Shown piece by piece: positions 11,760 through 23,284 of a stretch of DNA of 64,000 nt (its first letter is position 1; each line of letters begins with the position of its first letter). The stretch covers positions 104,032,823 through 104,096,822 of the forward strand of contig NC_064822.1 of the NCBI RefSeq assembly GCF_024166365.1, written 5' to 3'. This DNA is from Elephas maximus indicus. Its lineage: Eukaryota > Chordata > Mammalia > Proboscidea > Elephantidae. The position numbers were made by a program, and so were the translations under genes. Under the pieces are notes generated by a model. That model did no database searches. It saw only the letters and a list, made by a program, of their open reading frames with translations, and was not told the origin of the DNA.

Positions 11760-11988
11760 AGCAGGGTTTCTCCATCTCAAATTGATGTTTTGGGCCAGAT
11801 AGTTCTTTGTTGTTGAAAGCTGTCCCAGGTACTGTAGGATGCTTAGCAGCATTTCTAACCTTTACCCACTAGAAGCCAGTAGTTACACATCCAGCCCCTC
11901 ACAGCAAAAAAAATATTTCCTGACATTGCTAAATGTCCCCTAAGAAACAAAAGCACTGCTGGTTCTGAAACACTGTGCTAGAGCATCT
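11760..11988 (+). mobile_element. MER20 (hAT-Charlie) DNA transposon
   Basis: The 'agggtttctccatctc' start, 'tgttttgggccagatagttctttgttgttg', 'cattgctaaatgtcccctaag' and the terminal 'ggttctgaaacactgtgct' follow the MER20 consensus as I know it, an old eutherian non-autonomous element. Confidence 0.75.
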
Positions 11989-12689
11989 AACCCAAATTTG
12001 AATCTACTTTCCTACCCTTCTGTGATGATCCAGGCCATGAGGAAACTTCAGAAACATTTTTCTCTTTTCTTTTGGAATCCAGAACTGAGTCTTCTCCATT
12101 CTTCGTTTCCTTTAGACCCAACCCTTGGTGAACCTTCTTGGTTCCTGCAACTAAGGACTTCCTAAGACAGCCACACGCTGCTAACTACCTCAGCTGCATG
12201 AAAATGATTAGCAGTGAACCTCTCCCTTGAGTTCTACAGTAAATCAAAGTCCAAAGTTCCTGGCTTTGCTTGGACCTCCTGATACGGGCACTCAAGCTAC
12301 ACGGGAGAAGGAAGAGAACTTTGGTATTCTTTGCTCACCCACTGAAGGTCCACATCTACTGCTGTGGCCCTATTGTGTCTCGCATGGCTCCTTGTCTCAT
12401 CTCAGAACTGTTAGAGATGGTGTGAAAAGAAGGAAGGCCTTGACCACCCTCTTGTGGTTGGACTGTGTGCCTATGCTGTCTTATGAGCTACCTTGAAAGA
12501 CTGTGGTAGTGATGAGAACGAACAAAAATTTGATCTCAGATTCTCTTCAAATCCTTTCTCAGGCATGTAACATTTGTGTGACCTTAAATAAGTTAACTTC
12601 TGTGAGTTTCTTTTATCTCTAAAATGACTGCAACAACATATATTTCCTATGGATTGTATTAGGACTCTGTGATATTATGTACAGATGAA

Positions 12690-13018
12690 GGGGAAAACAG
12701 GCTTTGCAAGGCTGAATATAGCTGCTCTCACACTTTCTGTTAGTTCACTGCTGTTTCTGTTAGCTCACGGCTGTTTTCCAAGCCCTGTTATGTGACCTTG
12801 CTGAGGCCATCTTATGTAACTGTCTGGCTGGGAGCCACCTTTGTCCTTGACCACTATAAAACCTCCACCCCGCTGCTTCTGGGTGCTGAGGTCTGCCATG
12901 GTCCTCCTGCTGCCAGAGACTACTTCCTCAGTATGCAGACCTCACAAATAGAAGCTTCTTCACCACCACACTAGAGTTGCCCACTCTTTAGTCTCTCGGC
13001 ACCCTCCAATTTTAGAGA
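12690..13018 (+). mobile_element. Possible solo LTR, fossil
   Basis: The stretch has an LTR-like layout: a TATA box in 'accactataaaacctcc' about 165 bp before the end, a later 'aatagaag', and an 'attttagagaca' end. No internal viral sequence adjoins it. The family is not identified, and the call rests on layout only. Confidence 0.35.
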
Positions 13019-13125
13019 CAAACTTCAAGTTACTAGTCCATGTCTAGACAAGAGACGTTAGCAAATATCTGTTATTTCTAGAATTATATATAATGCAAGC
13101 ATTAACTAACTTTTAGTAAGTTGTC

Positions 13126-13222
13126 TTAGGCTGAGTTCTCCCATGGAGCACCTGGTGGATTTGAACTGCCAATCTTTCGGTTAGCATCTGAGTGCTTCAC
13201 CACTGTACCACCAGGGCTCCTG
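13126..13222 (-). mobile_element. AfroSINE, truncated
   Basis: The head and part of the body are present on the minus strand (right end 'caccactgtaccaccagggctcct'). The tail half is missing and the copy joins unrelated sequence at about 13126. Confidence 0.85.
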
Positions 13223-13371
13223 CACTCACTCCACCTTAGAGTATTCCTGAGCTTGAGAAAAGAATCTAACTGTATTACAAATGAATGACATAACCTCATT
13301 GAAGGGGTGGAGAAAAAATTAGCTGACTTACGTAATTTTAAAAGAATATTTTTGGGTTTGGGGGTTTGTTG

Positions 13372-14092
13372 TTTCAAGTGTACAATTCAATAGCATTAAT
13401 TACATTCACGACGTGTGTAACCTTCACCACCATCTATTTCCAAAATATTTTCATCACCCCAAACAGAAACTCAGTACCCATTAAGCAGTAACTAACCCTT
13501 CTCCCCTTTCCCCAGCCCCTAGTACTACTAATCTACTTTGGTCTCTATGCATTTGCCTAATCTAGATATTTCACATAAATGAAATCATACAATGTTTTTT
13601 CTTTTGTGTCTGGCTTATTTCACTTAGCATAATGTTTTCAAAGTTCATCCATACTGTAGCATGAATTAGAATTTCATTCCCTTTTATGGCTGAATAATAT
13701 TCCATTGTAGGTATACACCATATTTTGTTTGTTCATCATCTGTTGTAGATGCAGGTTGTTTTCACCAGCTGTTGTTAATCATGCTTCAATGAACATTGTT
13801 GTGCAAGCATCTGTTTGAGTGGCTGCTTTCAAATTTTTCGGTATATAGCTAGAAGTGGAATTTTCGAGTCATAGGGAAATTTTATGTTTAACTTTTTGAG
13901 GAACTCCCAAAAATGTTTTCTACAGTGGCTGCACCATTTTACATTCCCACCAGAAATGCACAAGGGTTCCAAATTTCTTCACATCTTAGCCAACACTTGT
14001 TATTTTCCTTTTTTTTTTTTTAAATAACCATTCTGATTAGTATGAAGTGATATCTCATTGTGGTTTTGATTTGCATGTTCGTAATAACTACT
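13372..14092 (-). mobile_element. Ancient L1 (L1M type), part 1
   Basis: 'gtctggcttatttcacttagcataatgttttcaaag', 'ttatggctgaataatattccattgta' and 'gtggctgcaccattttacattcccaccag' are the reverse complement of an old L1 3' region. It is interrupted by an AfroSINE and a younger L1, and resumes at 17491. Confidence 0.8.
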
Positions 14093-14094
14093 TG

Positions 14095-14267
14095 GGAAAC
14101 GCTGGTGGTGTAATGGTTAAGCACTATGGCTACTAACCAAAATGTTGGCAGTTCAAATCCACCAGGCACTCCTTGGAAACTCTATGGGACAGTTCTATTT
14201 TGTCCTATAGGGTCCCTATGAGTCAGAATTGACTGTACAGCAAAGGTTTTTTTTTTTAAAAAAAAAA
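14095..14267 (+). mobile_element. AfroSINE inserted in L1M, with poly-A-rich tail
   Basis: The head starts 'gggaaacgctggtggtgtaatggttaag' and the tail ends in T and A runs at 14248-14273. The flanking word AACTACTT occurs just before it (14087-14094) and again just after its A-rich tail, which fits a target-site duplication. Confidence 0.88.
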
Positions 14268-14283
14268 AAAAAACTACTTATGT

Positions 14284-17200
14284 AGGATCCAAAAATCCTC
14301 AATAAAATTCTAGCCAATAGAATTCAACAACATATCAAAAACATAATCCACCATGACCAAGTGGGAGTTATACCAGGTGTGCAAGGCTGGTTTAATATTA
14401 GAAAAACCATTAATGTAATCCACCACATAAATAAAACAAAAGACAAAAACCACATGATCTTATCAATTGATGCAGAAAAGGCATTTGACAAAGTCCAACA
14501 CGCATTTATGATAAAAACTCTCACCAAAATAGGAATTGAAGGAAAATTCCTCAACATAATAAAGGGCATCTATACAAAGCCAACAGCCAACATCACTCTA
14601 AATGGAGAGAGCCTGCAAGCATTTCCCTTGAGAACGGGAACTAGACAAGGATGCCCTTTATCACCGCTTTTATTCAACATTGTGCTAGAGGTCCTAGCCA
14701 GAGCAATTAGGCTAGATAAAGAAATAAAGGGCATCTGGATTGGCAAGGAGGAAGTAAAATTATCTCTATTTGCAGATGACATGATCTTATACACAGAAAA
14801 CCCTAAGGAATCCTCCAGAAAACTACTGAAACTAATAGAAGAGTTTGGCAGAGTCTCAGGTTATAAGATAAACATCCAAAAATCACTTGGATTCCTCTAC
14901 ATCAAAAAAAAGAACATCGAAGAGGAAATCACCAAATCCATACCATTCACAGTAGCCCCCAAGAAGATAAAATACTTAGGAATAAATCTTACCAAAGATG
15001 TAAAAGACCTATACAAAGAAAACTACAAAGTACTAGTGCAAGAAACTAAAAAGGACCTATATAAGTGGAAAAACATACCTTGCTCATGGATAGGAAGACT
15101 TAACATAGTAAAAATGTCTATTCTACCAAAAGCCATCTATACATACAATGCACTTCCGATCCAAATTCCAATGACATTTTTTAATGTGATGGAGAAACAA
15201 ATCACCAACTTCATATGGAAGGGAAAGAAGCCCCAGATAAGTAAAGCATTACTGAAAAAAGAAGAAGAAAGTGGGAGGCCTCACTCTACCTGATTTTAGA
15301 ACATACTATATAGCCACAGTAGTCAAAACAGCCTGGTACTGGTACAACAATGGGCACATAGACCAATGGAACAGAATTGAGAACCCAGATATAAATCCAT
15401 CCACATATGAGCAGCTGATATTTGACAAAGGCCCAGTGTCAGTTAATTGGGGAAAAGATAATCTTTTTAACAAATGGTGCTGGCATAACTGGATATCCAT
15501 CTGCAAAAAAATGAAACAGGATCCATACCTCACACCATGCACAAAAACTAACTCCAAGTGGATCAAAGACCTAAACATAAAGACTAAAATGATAAAGATC
15601 ATGGAAGAAAAAATAAGGACAGTGTTAGGAGCCCTTATACAAGGCATAAACAGAATATAAAACATTACTAAAAATGATGAAGAGAAACCAGATAACTGGG
15701 AGCTCCTAAAAATCAAACACCTATGCTCATCTAAAGACTTCACCAAAAGAGTAAAAAGACCACCTACAGATTGGGAAAGAATTTTCAGCTGTGACATCTC
15801 GGACCAGTGCCTGATCTCTAAAATCTATATGACTCTGTTAAAACTCAACCACAAAAAGACAAACAACCCAATCAAAATGTGTGCAAAGGATATGAACACG
15901 CACTTCACTAAAGAAGATATTCAGGCGGCTAACAGATACATGAGAAAATGCTCTCGATCATTAGCCATTAGAGAAATGCAAATTAAAACTACGAAGAGAT
16001 TCCATCTCACTCCAGCAAGGCTGGCATTAATCCAAAAAACACAGAATAATAAATGTTGGGGAGATTGGAACTCTTATACACTGCTGGTGGAAACGTAAAA
16101 TGGTACAACCACTTTGGAAATCTATCTGGCGTTTTCTTAAAAAGTTAGAAATAGAACTACCATACAACCCAGAAATCCCACTCCTCGGAATATACCCTAG
16201 AGAAATAAGAGCCTTTACACGAACAGATATACGCACACCCATGTTTATTGCAGCTCTGTTTACAATAGCAAAAAGCTGGAAGCAACCAAGGTGTCCATCA
16301 ATGGATGAATGGTTAAATAAATTATGGTATATTCACACAATGGAATACTACGCATCAATAAAGAACAGTGACGAATCTGTGAAACATTTCATAACATGGA
16401 GGAACCTGGAAGGCATTATGCTGAGTGAAATGAGTCAGAGGCCAAAGGACAAATATTGTATAAGACCACTGTTATAAGATCTTGAGAAATAGTATAAACT
16501 GAGAAGAACACATACTTTTGTGGTTACGAGGAGGGGAGGGAGGGAGGTTGGGAGAGGGTTATTTACTGATTAGTTAGTAGATAAGAACTACTAAGGGAAG
16601 GACAATACTCAATACAGGGAAGGTCAGCTCAAATGGACTGGACCAAAAGCAAAGAAGTTTCTGGGATAAACTGAATGCTTCAAAGGTCAGCGGAGCAAGG
16701 GCGGGGGTTTGGGGACTATGGCTTAAGGGGACTTCTAAGTCAATTGGCAAAATAGTTCTGTTTTGAAAACATTCTGCATCCCACTTTGAACTGTGGCGTC
16801 TGGGGTCTTAAATGCTAACAAGTGGCCATCTAAGATGCATCAATTGGTCTCAACCCACCTGGATCAAAGGAGAATGAAGAACACCAAGGTCACACGATAA
16901 CTATGAGCCCAAGAGACAGAAAGGGCCACATGAGCTAGAGACTTACATCATCCTGAGACCAGAAGAACTAGATGGTGCCCGGCCACAACCCTGACAGGGA
17001 GCACAACAGAGAACCCCTGAGGGAGCAGGAGAACAGTGGGATGCAGACCCCAAACTCTCATAAAAAGACCAGACTTAATGGTCTGACTGAGACTAGAGGA
17101 ATCCTGGAGGCCATGGTCCCCAAACCTTCTGTTGGCCCAGGACAGGAACCATTCCCGAAGACAACTCATCAGACATGGAAGGGACTGGACAATGGGTGAG

Positions 17201-17474
17201 AGAGAGATGCTGACGAAGAGTGAGCTACTTGTATCAGGTGGACACCTGAGACTGTGCTGTCATCTCCTGTCTGGAGGGGAGATAGGAGGGTAGAGAGGAT
17301 TAGAAACTGACAAAATCGTCACGAAAGGAGAGACTGGAAGGAGGGAACGGGCTGACTCATTAGGGGGAGAGTAAGTGGAGTATAGAATAAGGTGTATATA
17401 AGCTTATATGTGACAGACTGACTTGATTTGTAAACTTTCACTTAAAGCACAATAAAAAATATTAAATAAAAATT
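14284..17474 (+). mobile_element. 5'-truncated L1 LINE with 16-bp target-site duplication
   Basis: The duplication AAAAAACTACTTATGT lies at 14268-14283 and 17475-17490. The 3.19-kb insert starts inside ORF2. The frame 14361-15293 carries the reverse transcriptase, with [14 protein letters not shown] and the catalytic FADDM motif (about residues 138-142 of that frame). The C-terminal half of ORF2 follows in broken frames at 15271-15660, 15829-16098 and 16100-16477. The 3' UTR runs from 16478 to an AATAAA and A-rich tail. ORF1 and the endonuclease domain are absent because of truncation. A typical L1 is about 6 kb. The copy is dead but relatively young, judging by the intact duplication. Confidence 0.93.
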
Positions 17475-17490
17475 AAAAAACTACTTATGT

Positions 17491-17660
17491 TGAGCATGTT
17501 TCCACATGCTTGTTGGCCAGTTGTATATCTTCTTTGGAGAAATGTCTATCCATGTCCTTAAATCATTTTTTAATTGGGTTGTTTTTGTTGTTGAATTGTA
17601 GTTCTTTACATATACCAAATACCCAAACCCACTGCCATACATTATATATATTTAAAATAT
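17491..17660 (-). mobile_element. Ancient L1 (L1M type), part 2
   Basis: This continues the element of 13372-14092: 'catgcttgttggccagttgtatatcttctttggagaaatgtctat' is the next segment of the same L1 strand. The two parts were separated by the SINE and L1 insertions. Confidence 0.75.
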
Positions 17661-17733
17661 ATATATACTAGATATTAAACCTCTATCATCTGACTCCATG
17701 TGGAATCATACGATTTCCAAACATTTTCTCCCA

Positions 17734-17787
17734 TTCTGTCTATCTATCTGTCTATCATCTGTCTGTTGATCTATCTATCTATCTCCT
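17734..17787. repeat. (TCTA)n/(TCTG)n microsatellite
   Basis: Imperfect tetranucleotide repeats of TCTA and TCTG. Confidence 0.8.
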
Positions 17788-18114
17788 ATTGGTTCTGTTT
17801 TTCCGAAGAACCTTGACTAAGACACTTGCATTCCTAGGATAAATCCCACATGATCATGATGGATAATCCTTTTAATATGCTGCAACAGGTCTTTTGGTTT
17901 TGGCTATCTTTTTAAAATCCGTTTTAAAGGTCAATAGTAATGTCCCCACTTTCCATTTTTCATTTTAGTTACTTGCATTCTGTCTCTCTTTCTCTCTCTG
18001 CCAGTCTAGCTAAAGGTTTGTCAATTTATTTTTTTTCCAAAAAACAACGTTTACTTTTGTTGATTCTGCTTTTTCTATTCCCTGTAGAATTTATCTCTGC
18101 TCTACATAATTGTT

Positions 18115-18395
18115 AATTTTCTTGTAGCCACATTTTTTAAAGTTTTAAAAAGTGAAATTATTTTTAATAATATATTTAACCCAATATATCCAAAATATTA
18201 TTATTGCAATATATAATCAATATTTTAAAATTTAGATATTTCACATTTTTTTGTTCATGCTAATTCTTTGAAATCTGATATGTAGTTTACACTTATAGCA
18301 CATCCCAATTCAGATGCTAAATCTTTCATTGGAAATGTTTGATTGACCTGTATTTAGATTTCATAAAATTTTCAGTTGAAAATGTAGACTCACAT
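18115..18395. repeat. Ancient interspersed repeat, family not named
   Basis: 'tctttgaaatctgatatgtagtttacacttatagcacatc' and the later 'agcacatgtctctaatagctactatatcggacagcac' (18895-18945) are wording I associate with an old repeat common in mammals. The two parts are separated by the MER20 and AfroSINE at 18416-18815. Confidence 0.4.
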
Positions 18396-18415
18396 AACAC
18401 AAGTTATTCCAAACC

Positions 18416-18638
18416 AAGGCTTCTCAACATTGGCATTATTGACATTTGAGCCCTGATAATTCTTTGTTGTGTGGCTGGCCCGTGCATTGTAGGATGTTAA
18501 TGACCATGCCTGGCCTCAACTCACTAGATGCCAATAGTCCTCTCCCTCCCCCAACACCAGTTGTAACAACAAAAGTGTTACAGACATTTCCAAGCTCCCT
18601 GGGGGAAAATATCTCACCTGTTTCAGAACCACTGTTGA
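18416..18638 (+). mobile_element. MER20 (hAT-Charlie) DNA transposon
   Basis: The full MER20 order is visible: 'ggcttctcaacattggcattattgacattt', 'ttctttgttgtgtggctg', 'attgtaggatgtt', 'cctcaactcactagatgccaatag', 'acatttccaagctccctggggg' and 'tttcagaaccactg'. This is the second copy in the window. Confidence 0.82.
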
Positions 18639-18647
18639 AAACACACT

Positions 18648-18820
18648 TAAGGAACCCTGGTGGTGAAATGGTTAAGAGCTCAGGCTGCTAACAAAAAGGT
18701 CAGCAGTTTGAATCCACCAGCCACTCTTCAGAAGCCCTATGGAGCAGTTCTACTATGTCCAATAGGGTCACTATGAGTTGGAAACTACTCCACAGCACAT
18801 GGCAGCTATCAGTTTCAATT
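18648..18820 (+). mobile_element. AfroSINE
   Basis: Head 'aaggaaccctggtggtgaaatggttaagagc' and body 'cactcttcagaagccctatggagcagttctac'. It sits directly beside the MER20. Confidence 0.9.
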
Positions 18821-19109
18821 TTTTTAGTTAAACAAGTTAAACTAAATAAAATTTAAAAATCAGTTCCTCAGTAGATACTAGGCACATTTCAAGTACTTAA
18901 TAGCACATGTCTCTAATAGCTACTATATCGGACAGCACGGATTTGGACTCTCTAAGTCCCTAGAAATTTCCACCAATTCAATTCAATCAAACCAATCCGG
19001 TCTAATTCAATTTATTCATATTTACTGAAATCTCTTTATGGCCTATAACAAATCGAAGGCTGTAGTCAATCTTCTAAAGAACAAGAATTGTACTAAGGAA
19101 GCTTGGACA

Positions 19110-19255
19110 TGAATATGGCAGAGACTATAGATCATGGAAAGTATTATAATTGCCTGGTTTGAGGTTGATGGAAATGGGAGATCTAGCAGTCGAGAAATCA
19201 AATAACATTGTGTTGGGAAAATTTACTGCAAAAGACCTCTTTAATGTGTTAAAAA
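19110..19255 (+). mobile_element. RTE LINE 3' half, left part
   Basis: 'gcagtcgagaaatcaaataacattgtgttggg...aaagacctctttaatgtgtt' matches the reverse-transcriptase region of the full RTE (reverse complement of about 5535-5620). It is interrupted by the hAT element that follows and resumes at 19547. Confidence 0.75.
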
Positions 19256-19546
19256 TAGGGCTTTGAACTGGTTCATTCCTGGTTCAAACCCCTGCTGAGA
19301 ATTTGCTTTTCTAATAAGCTCCCAGGTGAGGCTAATGATTCCACTCCAGGGATACTGAATCAGGGTCTACATTTTTAACAAGATTCTCAGGTGTTTCTTA
19401 TGTGTAATAAATTTTGAGAACCACTGCTGTACTGGTGGTTCTCAGAACTGGCCTCTAACCAGCAGCATTAGCATCTCCTAGGAACTTGTTAGAAATTCAA
19501 ATTCTCAGCAGGGTTTCCAACTGGAATGAACCAGTTTGAAGCCCTG
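19256..19546. mobile_element. Non-autonomous hAT transposon inside an RTE copy, 8-bp duplication
   Basis: The ends are inverted repeats: left TAGGGCTTTGAACTGG, right (reversed) CAGGGCTTCAAACTGG, continuing with similarity for about 100 bp on each side. The perfect 8-bp flanking duplication GTTAAAAA at 19248-19255 and 19547-19554 is the hAT hallmark. Removing the 291 bp and one repeat restores alignment to the other RTE copies ('gtgttaaaaagcaaagatatcac'). The centre has two MER5-like halves facing each other ('gagaaccactg' and 'gtggttctcag'). It carries no transposase. It must be younger than the RTE copy it broke. Confidence 0.85.
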
Positions 19547-20036
19547 GTTAAAAAGCAAAGATATCACTTTGATGACTAAGATTTGCCTGACCCAAGACGT
19601 GGTCCTTTCAGTCACCTAACACATGCGAAAACTGGACAAGGGAAAAGGAAGGTTGAAGAAGAATTGACTCATTTGAATTGTGGTGTTGGTGAAGAATATT
19701 GAATAACCCAAGGACTACCAGAAGAACAAACAAATCCGTCTTGGAGTAAGTACAGCCAGAATGCTTCTTAGAAGTGAGGATGGCAAGATTTCATCTTGCT
19801 TACTTTGGACACATTATCAGGAAAGACCAATTGCTAGAAAAGGACATCATATTTGGTAAAGTAAAGGGTCAGCAAAAACAAGGGAAACCCTCCATGAGGT
19901 GGATTGACACAGTAGCTGCAACAGTGTGTTCAAACATACCAAAGACTGTGAGGATGGTGCCGGACCGGACAGTGTTTCATTCTGTTATACGTAAGGTCGC
20001 CGTGAGTTGAAGTTGACTCAACAGCAACTAATAAAA
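19547..20036 (+). mobile_element. RTE LINE 3' half, right part
   Basis: This runs from the reverse-transcriptase tail to the 3' end. The open frame 19774-20010 (MARFHLAYFGHIIRKDQLLEKDII...) is the RTE C-terminus, and the end reads 'ggtcgccgtgagttgaagttgactcaacagcaacta'. Frames upstream are broken. Confidence 0.85.
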
Positions 20037-22021
20037 ACAGCCTTTGATAAACTATGTTTTTTAAGATGGGCAGATGAGCCTGAGAAAGAAAAGGGTGTTC
20101 ACCTTGTCTCCGTGCCCCATGGTTCCCATCACTGGCCTCATTAGAAACATTTATTTCTTTGAACATCATGTTAGAAAGGAGTCAGCTAGATACACTTCTT
20201 TCATCTTCCCATTGCCTTTTTCCTCACTCATTGTCTCAAATGCCTTGCAGTACCCCTCTCCCCAGGTCCTGCACATTAAGTGGTTGCATATTCATTGGAT
20301 TGATGCTAATTAGAATGCCAAAGACTCCTGACAGCTCAGCTACCCCTGGGAGGACATTTCCTTATCCTGCAACTAAAAATTAAAAATCAGAATTGCATTC
20401 AATCCAAGAACAATTGTATAAGTTTCTGAGTATTACTTTGGGGATCTCTTCCCAGAAGAGCTGCTGCTTACAAGCTAAAAAGAAGCATGGTTCTCTGCAG
20501 TTCTTGTCATTGAAGACTACCTCTAGGAGGACACAGTGGAAATCACGCATGGCAAAGAAGGGTTTGGGTTGGGTTTTTGTTTTGGGGTTTTTTTTTTCCT
20601 CCAAATTTTGTTTTCACAGCATGATTACTTAAAATATCAAAAGAACTAAAAACAAAAAATAGTACTTTTGGAAGGCAATTTGGCAATGATTATCAAAATT
20701 TTTTTAAATGTGTATACCTGTTGAACCCTGAATCCTGTCTCTCCAAGTCCATTCTGTACAAATACTGAAACAAGAAATAAATTATATACTTTAAAAGAAA
20801 TTTATTACAGAATTATTTGTTAGTGCAAAAAACGGGGGGCAAACTAAATGTCTATGTCTAATGAATTCATTAAACAATCTGGGAAACAGCCTGCATCTAT
20901 AAAAAAGAATGAGATGAATGGCAGTGAATTAACTGGTAAAAAAAAAAAAAAAAAAAGGATATCCATATTAGAGAAATAATCAAGGCATTGATTAATGTGT
21001 ATTACATAGTTCTTATTTTTTTAAATGATATGTGTGTACAGAATATCAAATCATATTCTTCTCTTGCTTTAGAATTTCAGCTAAATCCCCAAAGATTAGG
21101 ACTTTATAAGAAAAGTACTCCAATATTCTAAAGAGAACACCAAGGTTCTGCCAGACACTACATTCAAGATAGGAGAACCAGTCCTGAAGCACTGACTCCA
21201 AATACTGCAGTAAGTTGGTAGGCAAAGAAGACTAGAAATTTAAGAGAGTTTCTGGTAGAAGTAGAAAGAAGTCTTTGGAATAGGGAGTCCACGTATGAAA
21301 GGACTGAAACTTTTTCCTTCTCTCCATATGGGGAGAAAATTGGCAGGACAGATTAATAAAATACACATTTGGCAAAACTGATTAAGAAATATTAAATTCA
21401 AATAAATAAAATATAAAATAAAAACAGTAAGGCATCTTATTAAAAAGCTATATGCTGAATATTAAATATCTAAGTAAATGAACAAATACTTAGAAAAGCT
21501 TTCACTGCAATTGACTTTAGTAGAATACAGGAGAAAAGTCATGTATCTCAATCTATGCTATAAAAGTATTTGATAAAGTTCAATCTTTTTTTTTCTTTTT
21601 TATTCTTACAAAATAAAGAATAGAAGGGAAATTTTTAACTTGAAAAAAGTTATATACCAAACTCCACGGTAAACATTATACTTTATAGAAAAACCTTAGA
21701 GGCACTCTTTATCACTGGGACTAAGGAAAGCTTTCCAACTATAAGCTTTGCTGTTTAACAACGTTATTATTGCCTGAGGGTGTAATCATCTACCAAGAAA
21801 AATCATTGTTGTCTCATTATTGCCTGATGGTGTAATCATCTACTTAGAAAACCCAACAAAATCAACTACTGGAACTAAAAAGAGAGTTTAGCAAGGGTTG
21901 CAATTACAAGATCAAATTACCAAAATCAATAGCATGTCTCTACACCAGCAATAATCAGCTAGAAAATATAGTCAACAATAAGATACTATTTACGAAAGCA
22001 TAAAATTAATTACATATCTAG

Positions 22022-22222
22022 GTGTCCTGGGAGGAGCAAAAATTTAACACACTTGGCTGCTAACCAAAAGGTTGGAGATTCAAGTTTACCCAGAGACCCC
22101 TCAAAAGAAAGTCCTGATGATCTACTTTCAAAAAATCAGCCATTAAAAACCTTATGGAGCAGAGTTCTACTCAGACACACATGGGGTGCCTGAGTCAGGG
22201 TCAACTTGACAATAACTGTTAG
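22022..22222 (+). mobile_element. AfroSINE, extended variant
   Basis: The standard head-like part 'ggctgctaaccaaaaggttggagattcaag' is followed by the extra 'ctcaaaagaaagtcctgatgatctactttcaaaaaatcagccattaaaaacc' module and the RTE-like tail 'gagtcagggtcaacttgacaataactg'. Confidence 0.85.
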
Positions 22223-22448
22223 AAGACCTAAAATCTCTATGATGAAAAACTTTCATATTCTAATAAAGGACATTGAAGATTATTTGAATAAATGGAGAAA
22301 CGGTCCATGTTTTTGGATGGGATGATTGACTACTATAAGTATTTCAGTTTTTCTCCCATTTTAACCTATAACTTTAATACAAAACCAATCAAAACTCCAG
22401 TCGGATTTTTGGAGGATTGCAATAAACCTACTCTAATATTTATAGAGA

Positions 22449-22557
22449 ATGTTGTTGTTGTTGTTGTCGTTGTTAGGTGCCGTGGAGTCTCTTCCAACTC
22501 ATAGCGACCCTATGTACCACAGAACCAAACACTGCCTGGTCCTGCGCCATGCTCACA
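22449..22557 (-). mobile_element. RTE LINE 3'-end fragment
   Basis: GTT repeats, then 'gttaggtgccgtggagtctcttccaactcatagcgaccctatg': the reverse complement of the RTE 3' end, nearly identical to 5055-5140. Confidence 0.85.
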
Positions 22558-23097
22558 ATAAAAATAAAGGCTAATAAATAGCCAAGCCAACCTCTTAAAA
22601 AGGGTAAAGAAGGGGAGGCAGATGCATGCTTTCCCAGATTTAGGCAATATTACAAGGTTATAGTAATAAAAAAGAGTGAGGTGAACAAATAGGCCAATAG
22701 AACAGGATAGAGAGACTCATGTATATACAGGAAACTAATGCATGATAAAGTTGCCATCAACATCTCTAGGAAATGTGTAGACTATATAGGTGGTGTTGAA
22801 AGCTTGACTCATTATATAAAGAAAATAAAATTGGATCCCTATCATGTAACACCACTGCCTTGTGTATATGGTCAAAGATCTTAATGTCAAAGCTAAAACT
22901 ATAAAGTTAATAGAAGGTCATGTAGAATATATTTGTGAGTTAAAACGGTAAAGTACTTCTTAGACTAAACCTCAAAAGTGCAAATCCTAAGGCAAAAAAA
23001 ATGAATTTGAATATATCAATATTAAGAATTTATGTTCAATGCAGGACACCATGGGCAAAGATAATAGAAAGATACCAGAATTGAAGATATTTTTTTA

Positions 23098-23284
23098 AAG
23101 CCTAAACTGGTGGGTCAGTGAAAAAGAGGAAGACCCTCAATGAGATGGATTAACACGGTGGCTGCAACAATGGGCGTGAACTTAGCAACAATCGTGAGGA
23201 TGGCACAGAACCAGGCAGTGTTTTGTTCTGTTGTACATAGGGTCACTAAGAGTCAGAATTGACTTGACTGTGACTAACAACAAC
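23098..23284 (+). mobile_element. RTE LINE 3'-end fragment
   Basis: 'agaggaagaccctcaatgagatggattaacacggtggctgcaacaatggg' and the end 'gggtcactaagagtcagaattgacttgactgtgactaacaacaacaa' match the RTE C-terminal coding and 3' end. Confidence 0.85.

Noticed and set aside
14361-15293. A 310-residue reverse transcriptase as a host gene or a retron-like system
   Set aside because: It is ORF2 of an L1 with poly-A tail and target duplications, followed by broken frames.
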